From the NCBI RefSeq assembly GCF_016863615.1, contig NZ_BOPF01000065.1, positions 1 to 37,516 of the forward strand: 37,516 nt of DNA. The letters are read 5' to 3'. The DNA comes from Virgisporangium aliadipatigenens (GTDB lineage Bacteria; Actinomycetota; Actinomycetes; Mycobacteriales; Micromonosporaceae). Position numbers and translations under genes: made by a program. Each line of letters opens with the position of its first letter. The stretch's first letter is position 1. Below the pieces are notes generated by a model, which had not been told where the DNA came from, made no database searches, and saw only the letters and a program-made list of their open reading frames with translations. Shown here one piece after another: positions 7,142 to 15,578 of the stretch.

Positions 7142-10060
7142 ATGAGCGGACGGGTCGCCCCACGGGGGCGTTGGGCCGTCGCCGTCGTCCTGGTGTTCGT
7201 CTTCGTCAGCGTGCTGGCGGTCGAGGCGTACGTGAACGCCGAGTTCGCGCCGGACCACGGGCGCGCGCACCAGCCGGGCAGCTACGACGACGTTCCCGAC
7301 GCGATCCTCGGCGGCGGGTCGATCATCGACACCCGCAACGGGGCGGCCCGTTCGTACGCCATCCCGAAGAAGACGATGGCGATCACGTTCGACGACGGGC
7401 CGGACCCGCGCTGGACGCCGGCCATCGCGCGGATCCTCGACAAGCACGGCGTGAAGGCCACGTTCTTCGTGGTGGGCACGCAGGTGGCGCGGTACCCGTT
7501 CATCGCGCGCGAACTCACGAACAGCGGCCACGAGATCGCCATCCACAGCTTCACCCATCCGAACATGGCCGCGCTGCCGCAGTGGCGCCAGGACATGGAG
7601 TACTCGCAGAGCCAGCTCGCCATCGTCAGCGCGACCGGGCGTAAGGCGGCCCTGGTGCGGCTCCCCTACTCCGCCGGCGCGGACTCGATCGACAACGCCA
7701 ACTGGCGGCTGATCAAGGATGCCGGCCGGCACGGCTACCTCACCGCGATGACGGACACCGACAGCCAGGACTGGGCGCTGCCCGGCGTCGACCAGGTCGT
7801 GCAGAACTCGATCCCGAAGGACGACGACGGTTCGCTGCTGTTGATGCACGACGCCGGTGGTGACCGGGCGCAGACGATCGCCGCCCTCGACCGGCTCATC
7901 CCCCTGCTGAAGGCGCGCGGGTACCAGTTCACCACGGTCTCCGAGGGGCTCAACCGGACGCTGCAGGCCAACGCGGGCGGCGGCGCGGCGCCGACGTTCC
8001 ACGGGAACCCGAACGCCGCCAAGGGGGACGTGCAGCGCGGTTACGCCCTCGTCGCGGTCGTCAAGATCGCAGACTGGCTGCTGTACGCGCTCGGCGTCCT
8101 CTTCGTCGTCGTCGGTGTGCTGACGGTGCTGCGCACCCTGCTCATGTTCGGGTTGGCGTTCAAGCACGCCCGCACAAGACGTTCGACCAAATGGTCCTGG
8201 GGTCCGGCGGTGACCGATCCGGTCAGCGTGATCGTGCCGGCGTACAACGAGAAGGAAGGCATCGCGCAGGCGGTCCGCAGCCTCGCGGGCGGCGACCATC
8301 CCGGCGGCATCGAGGTGATCGTCGTCGACGACGGCTCCAGCGACGACACGGCGGCGATCGCGCGCGGACTCGGCCTGCCCAACGTGCGCGTCGTGAGCAT
8401 CCCCAACGGCGGCAAGCCGAACGCCCTCAACGTCGGCGTGGCGCTGGCCAAGCACGAGCTGATCGTCATGGTCGACGGCGACACGGTCTTCGAGAAGGAC
8501 GCCGTGCGGCAGCTGGTGCAGCCGTTCGGGGATCCGAGCGTCGGCGCCGTCGCCGGCAACGTGAAGGTCGGCAACCGGGACAGCATCGTGTCGCGGTGGC
8601 AGCACATCGAGTACGTCATCGGGTTCAACCTCGACCGGCGGCTGTACGACGAACTGCGCTGCATGTCGACGATCCCCGGAGCGATCGGGGCGTTCCGCCG
8701 CAGCGCGCTGGTCGAGGCGGGCGGCATGACCGACGACACGCTCGCCGAGGACACCGACGTGACGATGGCGCTCGGCCGGGCCGGTTGGCGCGTCGTCTAC
8801 GAGGAACGCGCCCGCGCGTGGACCGAGGCGCCGACGACGCTGCGCCAGCTGTGGCTGCAGCGGTACCGCTGGTCGTACGGCACGATGCAGGCGATCTGGA
8901 AGCACAAGAAGTCCCTGTTCGAGAAGGGGCCCTCCGGTCGGTACGGGCGGGTCGGGCTGCCGCTCGTGGCGGTGTTCGGGGTGGCGTTGCCGCTGTTCGC
9001 GCCGCTGATCGACCTGCTGACGGTGTACGGGCTGATCTTCTTCGACTGGACCGAGACCGCGGTCGCCTGGCTGGCGATGCTGGGGCTGCAGTTCATCACC
9101 GCGTTCGTGGCGTTCCGGCTGGACCGGGAGAAGCTGCGGGCGTTGTGGGTGCTGCCGTTGCAGCAGTTCGCGTATCGGCAGCTGATGTATCTGGTGCTGA
9201 TCCAGTCCGTGGTGACGGCGTTGACCGGGGCTCGGCTGCGGTGGCACAAGCTGCGGCGGGCGGGGACCGCGGGGGCGGCGGCGGCCGGGGCGGTCTCGAT
9301 CGATCCCGTTGTGCCGGTGGGAGGGGATGGGGCCGGCGCTGTGCCGGCTTCGGCTTCGGCTTCGGGGCGCAAGGTGTCTCAGGGGCTCAGTGGGCCTCCG
9401 GCGCAGCCGGCTGGGGCGGGGCAGGTCGGGCGGGTGCAGGTCGGGTCGGTGGGGCAAGCGGCGGTGCAGGCCGGTGCTGCCGATCGGGAACTGCCGGACG
9501 CCGGGGCGGTGGGTCAGGGCTCTGCGCACGCCGGGGTCGCCGCGCAGGGGTCCGCGCGCGTCGGGTCGACGGGCCAGGGCCGGGCCGCCGTGGGACAGGG
9601 CCGGGCAGTGGTCGGTCAGGGCCGAGCCGCCGGCCAAGCGCAGGTCCCCGGGCCGGCCGTCGCACGGGCCTCGGTGCCCGTCGCCGGGCCGTCGGGGCAC
9701 GACCCGATGCCCGTCGCAGGCCACCCGACACACGACCCGGCGCCTGCCGCAGGCCGCCCGACCTACGGGGCCGGTTCCGCCGGCCGTCCGGGCACACCGG
9801 AGGCACCCGCGGTCAATCAGCGGCATCCCACCGACCACTGGGACGAACGCGACCCGCAGCGCTTGCGCACCCCGGACGCCCGCCGCGACGGCCACGCCCG
9901 CCCGGACGGCCAGGCACCTCGGGACGGCCAGGCCGCGCCGGAGGAGGACCGCTGGGCCGCCCTCCGCGAGCCCCCGCTCCCACCGCCCCCGCCGTCTCCG
10001 CCCAGGGGCACGGCCCGGGTCCCCGGAACCCCTCCCCCGGACTGGCCCCCCGGCAGCTGA
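7142..10060 (+). CDS. bifunctional polysaccharide deacetylase / family 2 glycosyltransferase (MatB-like)
   Basis: 972 aa. A transmembrane helix (about 12-32) leads to an extracellular NodB deacetylase domain (about 75-265) with all five motifs: TFDDGPD, HSFTHP, RLPYS, DTDSQDW and LMHDAGG. A second helix region (about 298-335) precedes a cytoplasmic GT2 domain (about 355-590) with VIVPAYNE, VDDGSSDDT, VDGDT, AEDTD and QRYRW, marks of processive hexosamine polymerases. Further helices follow at about 610-695. The fusion resembles Streptomyces MatB, which is involved in poly-beta-1,6-N-acetylglucosamine formation, so an extracellular, partly deacetylated amino-sugar polymer is the likely product. 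The last 270 or so residues are a disordered Ala/Gly/Gln/Pro/Arg-rich tail with repeated GQGRA units; this is unusual for the family. The ATG at 7142 has only a weak ribosome binding site. Confidence 0.9.
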   Translation: MSGRVAPRGRWAVAVVLVFVFVSVLAVEAYVNAEFAPDHGRAHQPGSYDDVPDAILGGGSIIDTRNGAARSYAIPKKTMAITFDDGPDPRWTPAIARILDKHGVKATFFVVGTQVARYPFIARELTNSGHEIAIHSFTHPNMAALPQWRQDMEYSQSQLAIVSATGRKAALVRLPYSAGADSIDNANWRLIKDAGRHGYLTAMTDTDSQDWALPGVDQVVQNSIPKDDDGSLLLMHDAGGDRAQTIAALDRLIPLLKARGYQFTTVSEGLNRTLQANAGGGAAPTFHGNPNAAKGDVQRGYALVAVVKIADWLLYALGVLFVVVGVLTVLRTLLMFGLAFKHARTRRSTKWSWGPAVTDPVSVIVPAYNEKEGIAQAVRSLAGGDHPGGIEVIVVDDGSSDDTAAIARGLGLPNVRVVSIPNGGKPNALNVGVALAKHELIVMVDGDTVFEKDAVRQLVQPFGDPSVGAVAGNVKVGNRDSIVSRWQHIEYVIGFNLDRRLYDELRCMSTIPGAIGAFRRSALVEAGGMTDDTLAEDTDVTMALGRAGWRVVYEERARAWTEAPTTLRQLWLQRYRWSYGTMQAIWKHKKSLFEKGPSGRYGRVGLPLVAVFGVALPLFAPLIDLLTVYGLIFFDWTETAVAWLAMLGLQFITAFVAFRLDREKLRALWVLPLQQFAYRQLMYLVLIQSVVTALTGARLRWHKLRRAGTAGAAAAGAVSIDPVVPVGGDGAGAVPASASASGRKVSQGLSGPPAQPAGAGQVGRVQVGSVGQAAVQAGAADRELPDAGAVGQGSAHAGVAAQGSARVGSTGQGRAAVGQGRAVVGQGRAAGQAQVPGPAVARASVPVAGPSGHDPMPVAGHPTHDPAPAAGRPTYGAGSAGRPGTPEAPAVNQRHPTDHWDERDPQRLRTPDARRDGHARPDGQAPRDGQAAPEEDRWAALREPPLPPPPPSPPRGTARVPGTPPPDWPPGS

Positions 10061-10068
10061 CCCTCCCC

Positions 10069-10133
10069 ATGATCGGCACTTTTGGCACCGGGGTGATCCC
10101 AGAGGTCACCGAAGTGCCAAAAGTGCCGATCAT
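10069..10133. terminator. perfect 20-bp inverted repeat after the polysaccharide synthase gene
   Basis: The left arm 10069-10088 (ATGATCGGCACTTTTGGCAC) and right arm 10114-10133 are exact complements separated by 25 nt. The spacer contains a further GGTGA/TCACC pair. It starts 9 nt after the stop codon. It probably acts as a transcription terminator or mRNA end; the arm, with its TTTT/AAAA core, also looks like a mobile intergenic palindrome that could occur elsewhere in the genome. Confidence 0.6.
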
Positions 10134-10240
10134 CGCGTAGGGCCCCGCGATCGTCGGGAACGGTGGCGTCCCGGCAGCGGGCGCGGGACGATCTACGCGT
10201 GCCCGATTCAGACGGGGCGGGCGGGGTAGCCACCCCAGGG

Positions 10241-11854
10241 ATGGCCACCACCGACGCGACCACCCCCGTGCAGACCCGCCCCGAGTCCCCCTGGGCACCG
10301 CTGCGGAACGCCGTCTTCCGCAATCTCTGGATCGCGCTGCTGTTCAGCAATGTCGGCACCTGGATGCAGACCGTCGGTGCCCAGTGGCTGCTCGTCGACG
10401 AGCCGAACGCCGCCACCCTCGTCTCGATCGTGCAGACCGCCACGCTGCTGCCCGCCCTGCTGCTGGCGTTGCCGGCGGGTGCGCTGGCGGACTCGTTCGA
10501 CCGGCGGGGGATGTTGATCGTCGTCCAGGCCTACATGCTGGCCGTGGCGGTCGGGTTGACGGTGCTGACGGCGTTCGACCAGATGCCGCCGGCGCTGCTG
10601 CTGACGTTGACGTTCGCCCTGGGGGTGGGGCAGACGCTGACGATGCCCACCTGGCAGGCGCTGATCCCGGAACTGATCCCGCGTAAGCAGATCCCGTCGG
10701 CCTCGGCGCTCGGCGCCATCTCCGTCAACGTCGCCCGCGCCGTGGGGCCGGCGATCGCCGGTGTGCTGATCGCGCGCGCCGGCCCGGAGTTCGTGTTCGG
10801 GGTCAACGCCGCCAGCTTCCTGGTGTTCATCGTGATCCTGCTGATGTGGCGCCCGCCGCAGGAGGAGGAGCACGGCACCCCGGAACGCTTCACCAGCGCC
10901 CTGCGCGCCGGCGGCCGCTACGTGCGGCACTCCCCCGTGGTGCGCCGCATCCTGTTGCGCACGGCGCTGTTCGTGGTGCCGGGCAGTGCGCTGTGGGGCC
11001 TGCTGCCGCTGGTCGCGAACACGAGACTGCACCTGGACGCCGGCGGCTACGGCCTCATGCTCGGCGCCCTGGGCGTCGGCGCCGTCGCCGGCGCGTTGAT
11101 CATGCCGAGGGTCCGCCAGCGGCTGAGCACCAACCAGATGCTGACCCTCTCGGGTGTGCTGTACGCGGGCAGCATGACGGCGACGGCGACCAGCACCGTC
11201 ACGGCGGTGACGCTCGTCCTGCTGATCCCGGCCGGGGTCGCCTGGGTGGCGGTGCTGTCCAGCATCGGCGCGGCGGTGCAGCTGTTCCTGCCGGCGTGGG
11301 TGCGCGCCCGCGGCCTGGCGATATACCAGGTGGTCTTCGCGGGCGGTCAGGCCCTGGGCGCGCTCGCCTGGGGTGTGCTCGCCGACGTCGTGCACGTCGA
11401 CGGTGCGCTGCTCGTCGCGGCGGCCGTGATGGCGTTCGGGGCGCTGACGGTGCGCTGGCTGCCGCTGCGCGACTCGCGGGGCATGGACCGCGACCCGGCC
11501 GAGTACTGGCCGGAGCCGGAACTGACTGAGGAACCCGATCCGCAGGACGGCCCGATCCTGGTCACCGCCGACTATGTGGTGCTGCCGGAGCAGCGGGACG
11601 AGTTCGTCGCGGCGATGCGGGTGGTGCGGCGCACGAAGCTGCGCACCGGCGCCACTCGCTGGGGCCTGTTCCGCCAGGGCGAGCACGAGAACCACTACAC
11701 CGAGGTGTACCTGGTGCCCTCGTGGGACGAGCACCTGCGCCAGCACTACGGGCGGCTGACGGGTTCCGACCGGGCGGCCGACGAGTACGCGCAGTCACTG
11801 GCCCAGGGACCGGCGAACGTCACGCACTTACTGCCAGCGGATCCCCCACACTGA
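10241..11854 (+). CDS. MFS transporter with C-terminal monooxygenase-like domain (MFS_3/EntS type)
   Basis: 537 aa from the ATG at 10241; in-frame GTGs at 10163 and 10199 would add 26 or 14 residues, and none has a strong ribosome binding site. It has twelve predicted transmembrane segments starting at FRNLWIALLFSNVGTWMQTVG, with the MFS loop signature LADSFDRRGML between helices 2 and 3. This is the MFS_3 (PF05977) group, which includes the enterobactin exporter EntS. After the last helix, about 110 residues form a soluble antibiotic-biosynthesis-monooxygenase-like (ferredoxin-like) fold, VTADYVVLPEQRDEFVAAMR to the end, also common in this group. Export of a small molecule is likely, but the substrate cannot be told. 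Its 3' end overlaps the convergent MOSC gene by 35 bp. Confidence 0.85.
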   Translation: MATTDATTPVQTRPESPWAPLRNAVFRNLWIALLFSNVGTWMQTVGAQWLLVDEPNAATLVSIVQTATLLPALLLALPAGALADSFDRRGMLIVVQAYMLAVAVGLTVLTAFDQMPPALLLTLTFALGVGQTLTMPTWQALIPELIPRKQIPSASALGAISVNVARAVGPAIAGVLIARAGPEFVFGVNAASFLVFIVILLMWRPPQEEEHGTPERFTSALRAGGRYVRHSPVVRRILLRTALFVVPGSALWGLLPLVANTRLHLDAGGYGLMLGALGVGAVAGALIMPRVRQRLSTNQMLTLSGVLYAGSMTATATSTVTAVTLVLLIPAGVAWVAVLSSIGAAVQLFLPAWVRARGLAIYQVVFAGGQALGALAWGVLADVVHVDGALLVAAAVMAFGALTVRWLPLRDSRGMDRDPAEYWPEPELTEEPDPQDGPILVTADYVVLPEQRDEFVAAMRVVRRTKLRTGATRWGLFRQGEHENHYTEVYLVPSWDEHLRQHYGRLTGSDRAADEYAQSLAQGPANVTHLLPADPPH

Positions 11855-12605
11855 GCGTTCCGGTCGCGTCGGGGATGAGGTTGCGGCCGAAGAGCAGCCC
11901 GTGGCGCAGCTTGCGGATGCGGCCGAGGGTGCGCAGCGGTTCCCGGCCGCGTTCGCCGGTCTCCTGGTCGGTGGTGGTGACGACGCAGCGGGCGCAGTCC
12001 TTCGGCCCGCGGAACGGGAGGTCGCCGATCCGCAGTCGCTGCCAGTCGTCCTCGGCCCAGGGGTGTTCGCCGTCGACGACGACGTTGGGGCGGAAGCGGT
12101 TCATCGGCAGCGGTTCGTCCAACTCGGCGTTGAGCGCCCCGAGCGAGGCCATCGAGGTGAGCAGCAACGGGTAGCCGTCGGCGAAGGAGACCCGGTCGTC
12201 CGCGCGGGCGTACTGCGGGTCGACCGGCCGTTGCGTCGGGTCGGCCAGCCAGGCCAGCCAGACGTCGCGGTCGAGCAGTTCGGAGAGCCAGCCGCTCGCC
12301 GCGGGCGCGGTCACCCCCTTCAGAAAATCGCGATGTACCTGGACGGTCCGGGCCTCGCCGGCGGGTTCCGCCACGTCGAGGTCCTTTTTTCCGGGGGAAC
12401 GGAGCACCAGGCCCCCGGGCACCGTCGCGGGGCGGATGCGGGTGAGCAGGGGCGCCTCCCGTTGGGTCAGTCCCTTGCCGCTCGCGGTGTCGACGATGAG
12501 CCAGCGCCGGTCGCCCCGCAGCCCCCACGGCTCCACGTCGGCGGTGTCGAGATCCTCGCGGTAGCAGCCCTTGACCGGGTAGCGGTGCAGTGAGACGACG
12601 CGCAT
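11820..12605 (-). CDS. MOSC domain-containing protein
   Basis: 261 aa. It has an N-terminal MOSC beta-barrel domain (about residues 1-115, starting MRVVSLHRYPVKGC) and a MOSC domain (about 120-261). The invariant cysteine of the sulfur/molybdenum site lies in GPKDCARCVVTT, and MNRFRPNVVVDG is a further family signature. This is the YcbX/mARC-like class of molybdenum-cofactor enzymes that reduce N-hydroxylated compounds; the exact substrate is unknown. The ATG at 12605 matches the family start; a start 6 codons upstream is possible. The gene is divergent from hutU and overlaps the MFS gene tail to tail. Confidence 0.85.
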   Translation of the reverse strand: MRVVSLHRYPVKGCYREDLDTADVEPWGLRGDRRWLIVDTASGKGLTQREAPLLTRIRPATVPGGLVLRSPGKKDLDVAEPAGEARTVQVHRDFLKGVTAPAASGWLSELLDRDVWLAWLADPTQRPVDPQYARADDRVSFADGYPLLLTSMASLGALNAELDEPLPMNRFRPNVVVDGEHPWAEDDWQRLRIGDLPFRGPKDCARCVVTTTDQETGERGREPLRTLGRIRKLRHGLLFGRNLIPDATGTLSVGDPLAVSA

Positions 12606-12681
12606 CGGTTCAGCTTGCCGCATCCGGGCGGTACGGTGCGGGTGAGGTCCGACACCGGGGTCGGGCCCTTACTGAGTCTTC

Positions 12682-12714
12682 TCCGGGCCTATGCCTTCCG
12701 GCCCGGAAAGGCAT
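12682..12714 (+). promoter_or_regulatory. two mutually exclusive hairpins in the hutU leader
   Basis: TCCGGGC (12682-12688) can pair with GCCCGGA (12701-12707). Alternatively ATGCCTTCCGG (12691-12701) can pair with CCGGAAAGGCAT (12703-12714) with one bulged A. The two folds share bases and cannot form together. The second ends a few nt before the GGGGGG ribosome binding site of hutU. The region could be an RNA switch or a protein-binding operator. Confidence 0.35.
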
Positions 12715-12726
12715 TGGGGGGTCATT

Positions 12727-14367
12727 GTGCGCGCGCCGACGGGATCGAGCCGTTCCGCCAAAGGCTGGCCGCAGGAGGCGGCGCTGCGGATGCTCCAGAA
12801 CAACCTCGACCCGGACGTGGCCGAGCGTCCTGACGATCTCGTGGTCTACGGCGGCACCGGCAAGGCGGCGCGGGACTGGCCGTCCTTCCACGCGATCGCC
12901 CGCACACTGTCCACTTTGGACGACGACGAGACGCTGCTGGTGCAGTCCGGCCGGCCGGTCGGCGTCCTGCGCACGCACGAGTGGGCCCCGCGGGTGCTGA
13001 TCGCCAACTCCAACCTGGTCGGCGACTGGGCCAACTGGCCGGAGTTCCGCCGGCTGGAGGCGCTCGGCCTGACCATGTACGGCCAGATGACGGCCGGTTC
13101 GTGGATCTACATCGGCACGCAGGGCATCCTGCAGGGCACCTACGAGACGTTCGCGGCGGTGGCCGCCAAGCGCTTCGGCGGGAGCCTCGCCGGGACCCTG
13201 ACCGTGACGGCCGGCTGCGGCGGCATGGGCGGCGCCCAACCCCTCGCCGTGACGATGAACGGCGGCGTGTGCCTCATCATCGACGCCGATCCGGCACGGC
13301 TGCGGCGCCGGGCGGCGACCCGCTACCTCGACACCGTCGCGGAGTCGCTGGACGAGGCGCTGCGGCAGGCGCTGGCCGCGAAGCGGGAGCGCCGTGCGCT
13401 GTCGGTGGGCGTCGTCGGCAACGCGGCCACCCTGCTCCCCGAACTGCTGGCGCGCGGCGTCGAGGTCGACATCGTCACCGACCAGACCAGTGCGCACGAC
13501 CCCCTGTCGTACTTCCCGGAGGGCATCGAGCCGGGCGACGCGCCGGACTACGCCGCGAAGAAGCCGGAGGAGTTCACCGACCGCGCGCGGGCCTCGATGG
13601 CGAAGCACGTGGCGGCGATGGTCGGCTTCCTCGACGCCGGTGCGGAGGTCTTCGACTACGGCAACTCGATCCGCGGCGAAGCCCGCCTCGGCGGCTTCGA
13701 GCGCGCGTTCGACTTCCCCGGGTTCGTGCCCGCCTACATCCGGCCGCTGTTCTGCGAGGGGAAGGGGCCGTTCCGCTGGGTGGCCCTGTCCGGCGACCCG
13801 GCGGACATCGCCGCCACGGACCGGGCGGTGCTGGAACTCTTCCCCGACAACGAACCGCTCGCCCGCTGGATCCGGCTGGCCGGCGAGCGGGTGGCGTTCC
13901 AGGGGCTGCCGGCGCGCATCTGCTGGCTCGGCATGGGCGAACGCGCACAGGCCGGCGCCGTCTTCAACGACATGGTCGCGTCCGGGGACGTGTCGGCGCC
14001 GATCGTCATCGGGCGCGATCATCTCGATTGCGGCTCCGTCGCCTCGCCGTACCGCGAGACTGAGGGCATGAAGGACGGTTCCGACGCGATAGCCGACTGG
14101 CCGCTGCTGAACGCCCTGGTGGCCACCGCATCGGGCGCCTCCTGGGTGTCGCTGCACCACGGCGGCGGGGTGGGCATCGGGCGGTCGATCCACGCCGGCC
14201 AGGTGACGGTCGCCGACGGCACTCCGCTGGCCGCGCAGAAACTCGCGCGGGTGCTCACCAACGACCCGGCGATGGGCGTGCTGCGCCACGTCGACGCGGG
14301 CTACCCATCGGCCGGCGACTCCGCGCGGGAGCACGGGCTCTCCGTTCCCATGGGAGAAGACCGGTGA
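12727..14367 (+). CDS. hutU: urocanate hydratase
   Basis: 546 aa. Catalyses urocanate to 4-imidazolone-5-propionate with tightly bound NAD, the second step of histidine breakdown. Family blocks are visible: [14 protein letters not shown] near the N-terminus, [12 protein letters not shown], the NAD-binding region around [14 protein letters not shown], and the active-site stretch [20 protein letters not shown]. The GTG at 12727 has a G-rich ribosome binding site (GGGGGG) about 6 nt upstream and begins with MRAPTG, as in related enzymes; an upstream ATG at 12691 lies in the leader hairpin. First gene of the five-gene hut operon; its stop overlaps the next start by 4 bp (GTGA). Its codon S-T-L-D region carries one of the GTCCA-N3-TGGAC palindromes. 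Confidence 0.95.
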   Translation: MRAPTGSSRSAKGWPQEAALRMLQNNLDPDVAERPDDLVVYGGTGKAARDWPSFHAIARTLSTLDDDETLLVQSGRPVGVLRTHEWAPRVLIANSNLVGDWANWPEFRRLEALGLTMYGQMTAGSWIYIGTQGILQGTYETFAAVAAKRFGGSLAGTLTVTAGCGGMGGAQPLAVTMNGGVCLIIDADPARLRRRAATRYLDTVAESLDEALRQALAAKRERRALSVGVVGNAATLLPELLARGVEVDIVTDQTSAHDPLSYFPEGIEPGDAPDYAAKKPEEFTDRARASMAKHVAAMVGFLDAGAEVFDYGNSIRGEARLGGFERAFDFPGFVPAYIRPLFCEGKGPFRWVALSGDPADIAATDRAVLELFPDNEPLARWIRLAGERVAFQGLPARICWLGMGERAQAGAVFNDMVASGDVSAPIVIGRDHLDCGSVASPYRETEGMKDGSDAIADWPLLNALVATASGASWVSLHHGGGVGIGRSIHAGQVTVADGTPLAAQKLARVLTNDPAMGVLRHVDAGYPSAGDSAREHGLSVPMGEDR

Positions 14368-15578
14368 CCCCCGAACGCTTCGGCGCCCTGTGGCGCTCGC
14401 TCGCCCACGTCGGCCGGGACGCCACCAGCGGCGGCTATCTGCGCTACAGCTTCGGCGACGCGGATCTGCGCTGCCGGGAGTGGTTCACCGAAGAAGCCCT
14501 CGACCGGGATCTCTCCGTCGAGACCGACCGCAACGGCAACGTCTGGGCCTGGTGGGGTGACCAGCGCGGCAGCGACGCCGTCGTGACCGGCAGCCACCTC
14601 GACTCGGTGCCGCACGGCGGCGCCTACGACGGCCCGTTGGGCGTGGTCAGCGCCCTGCTCGCGATCGACGTGCTGCGCGAACGGGGCCTCAGCGCACCCC
14701 ATCGTCCGATCGCCGTGGTGGTCTTCGCCGAGGAGGAGGGCGCCCGCTTCGGTGTGCCCTGCCTGGGTTCGCGGCTGATGACCGGCGCGATCGCCCCGGA
14801 GCAGGTGCGCACGCTGCGCGACCGGGACCGCATGACGTACGCCGACGGGCTGCTCGCCGCCGACCTGGATCCCGACCGGTTCGGGCCGGACACCGAGCGG
14901 CTCGGACGCATCGGCGTGTTCGTCGAGCTGCACGTCGAGCAGGGCAAGGCGCTGGTCGAACTGGACGCCCCGATCGGCGTGGCCGACGCCATCTGGCCGC
15001 ACGGGCGGTGGCGGATCACGATCGACGGCGCGGGCGACCACGCCGGCACCACCCGCATGTCGGACCGGCGCGACCCGATGCTGACGTTCGCCTACGGGGT
15101 GCTGGCGGCCAACAAGGAGGCCCGGCTGGCCGGTGCGCACGCCACGGTGGGGCGGGTCGCCGTGGAGCCGGGTGCCACCAACGCCATCCCGTCGCGGGTC
15201 ACCGCGTGGCTCGACGCCCGCGCCGCCGATCCGTCCACATTGGACGCCGTCGTGGCGGCGGTCAGCGGCCGCCTCACCGAACGGGCCGGCCGCGACGGCA
15301 CCACCGTCGAGATCGTCGCCGAGTCGGTGAGCCCGTCGGTGTCGTTCGACCCGGAGCTGCGCGATCGCATCGTGAAGACGCTGGGTGGGCCGCCGGTGCT
15401 GCCGACCGGTGCCGGGCACGACGCCGGGGTGCTGTCGGCGCACGTGCCGACCGCGATGCTGTTCGTGCGCAACCCGACGGGCGTGTCGCACGCGCCGGGT
15501 GAGCACGCCACCGACGTCGACTGCGCCGCCGGCGTGAACGCCCTCGCCGACGTGCTGGCGGAGCTGGCGTGGCGGTAG
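14364..15578 (+). CDS. M20-family amidohydrolase (allantoate amidohydrolase/N-carbamoylase type) in the hut operon
   Basis: 404 aa. It carries the M20 hydantoinase/carbamoylase motifs: [15 protein letters not shown] with metal ligands His78 and Asp89, EEEGARF near 123-129, FVELHVEQG with His190, GAGHDAGVL, and SHAPGE with the last His. By similarity it would be called allantoate amidohydrolase. Its place between hutU and hutF, with translational coupling on both sides (4-bp overlap upstream, 10-bp overlap downstream), and the absence of hutG suggest that it hydrolyses N-formyl-L-glutamate to glutamate and formate, the last step of this hut route. Homologs sit in hut clusters of other actinomycetes. 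The substrate is inferred from context. Confidence 0.85.
   Translation: MTPERFGALWRSLAHVGRDATSGGYLRYSFGDADLRCREWFTEEALDRDLSVETDRNGNVWAWWGDQRGSDAVVTGSHLDSVPHGGAYDGPLGVVSALLAIDVLRERGLSAPHRPIAVVVFAEEEGARFGVPCLGSRLMTGAIAPEQVRTLRDRDRMTYADGLLAADLDPDRFGPDTERLGRIGVFVELHVEQGKALVELDAPIGVADAIWPHGRWRITIDGAGDHAGTTRMSDRRDPMLTFAYGVLAANKEARLAGAHATVGRVAVEPGATNAIPSRVTAWLDARAADPSTLDAVVAAVSGRLTERAGRDGTTVEIVAESVSPSVSFDPELRDRIVKTLGGPPVLPTGAGHDAGVLSAHVPTAMLFVRNPTGVSHAPGEHATDVDCAAGVNALADVLAELAWR

Noticed and set aside
7109-9895. 928-residue antisense open frame over the polysaccharide synthase gene
   Set aside because: It is Arg/His/Asp-rich without domains, and the opposite strand encodes all NodB and GT2 motifs in order.
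9280-10060. Tail of the polysaccharide synthase as a separate gene
   Set aside because: The frame is continuous from the GT2 domain, and there is no ribosome binding site or start with typical context within the tail.
14364-15578. Purine (allantoin) degradation gene cluster
   Set aside because: The M20 gene alone resembles allantoate amidohydrolase; the neighbours are all histidine degradation genes and no allantoinase or ureidoglycolate gene is present.
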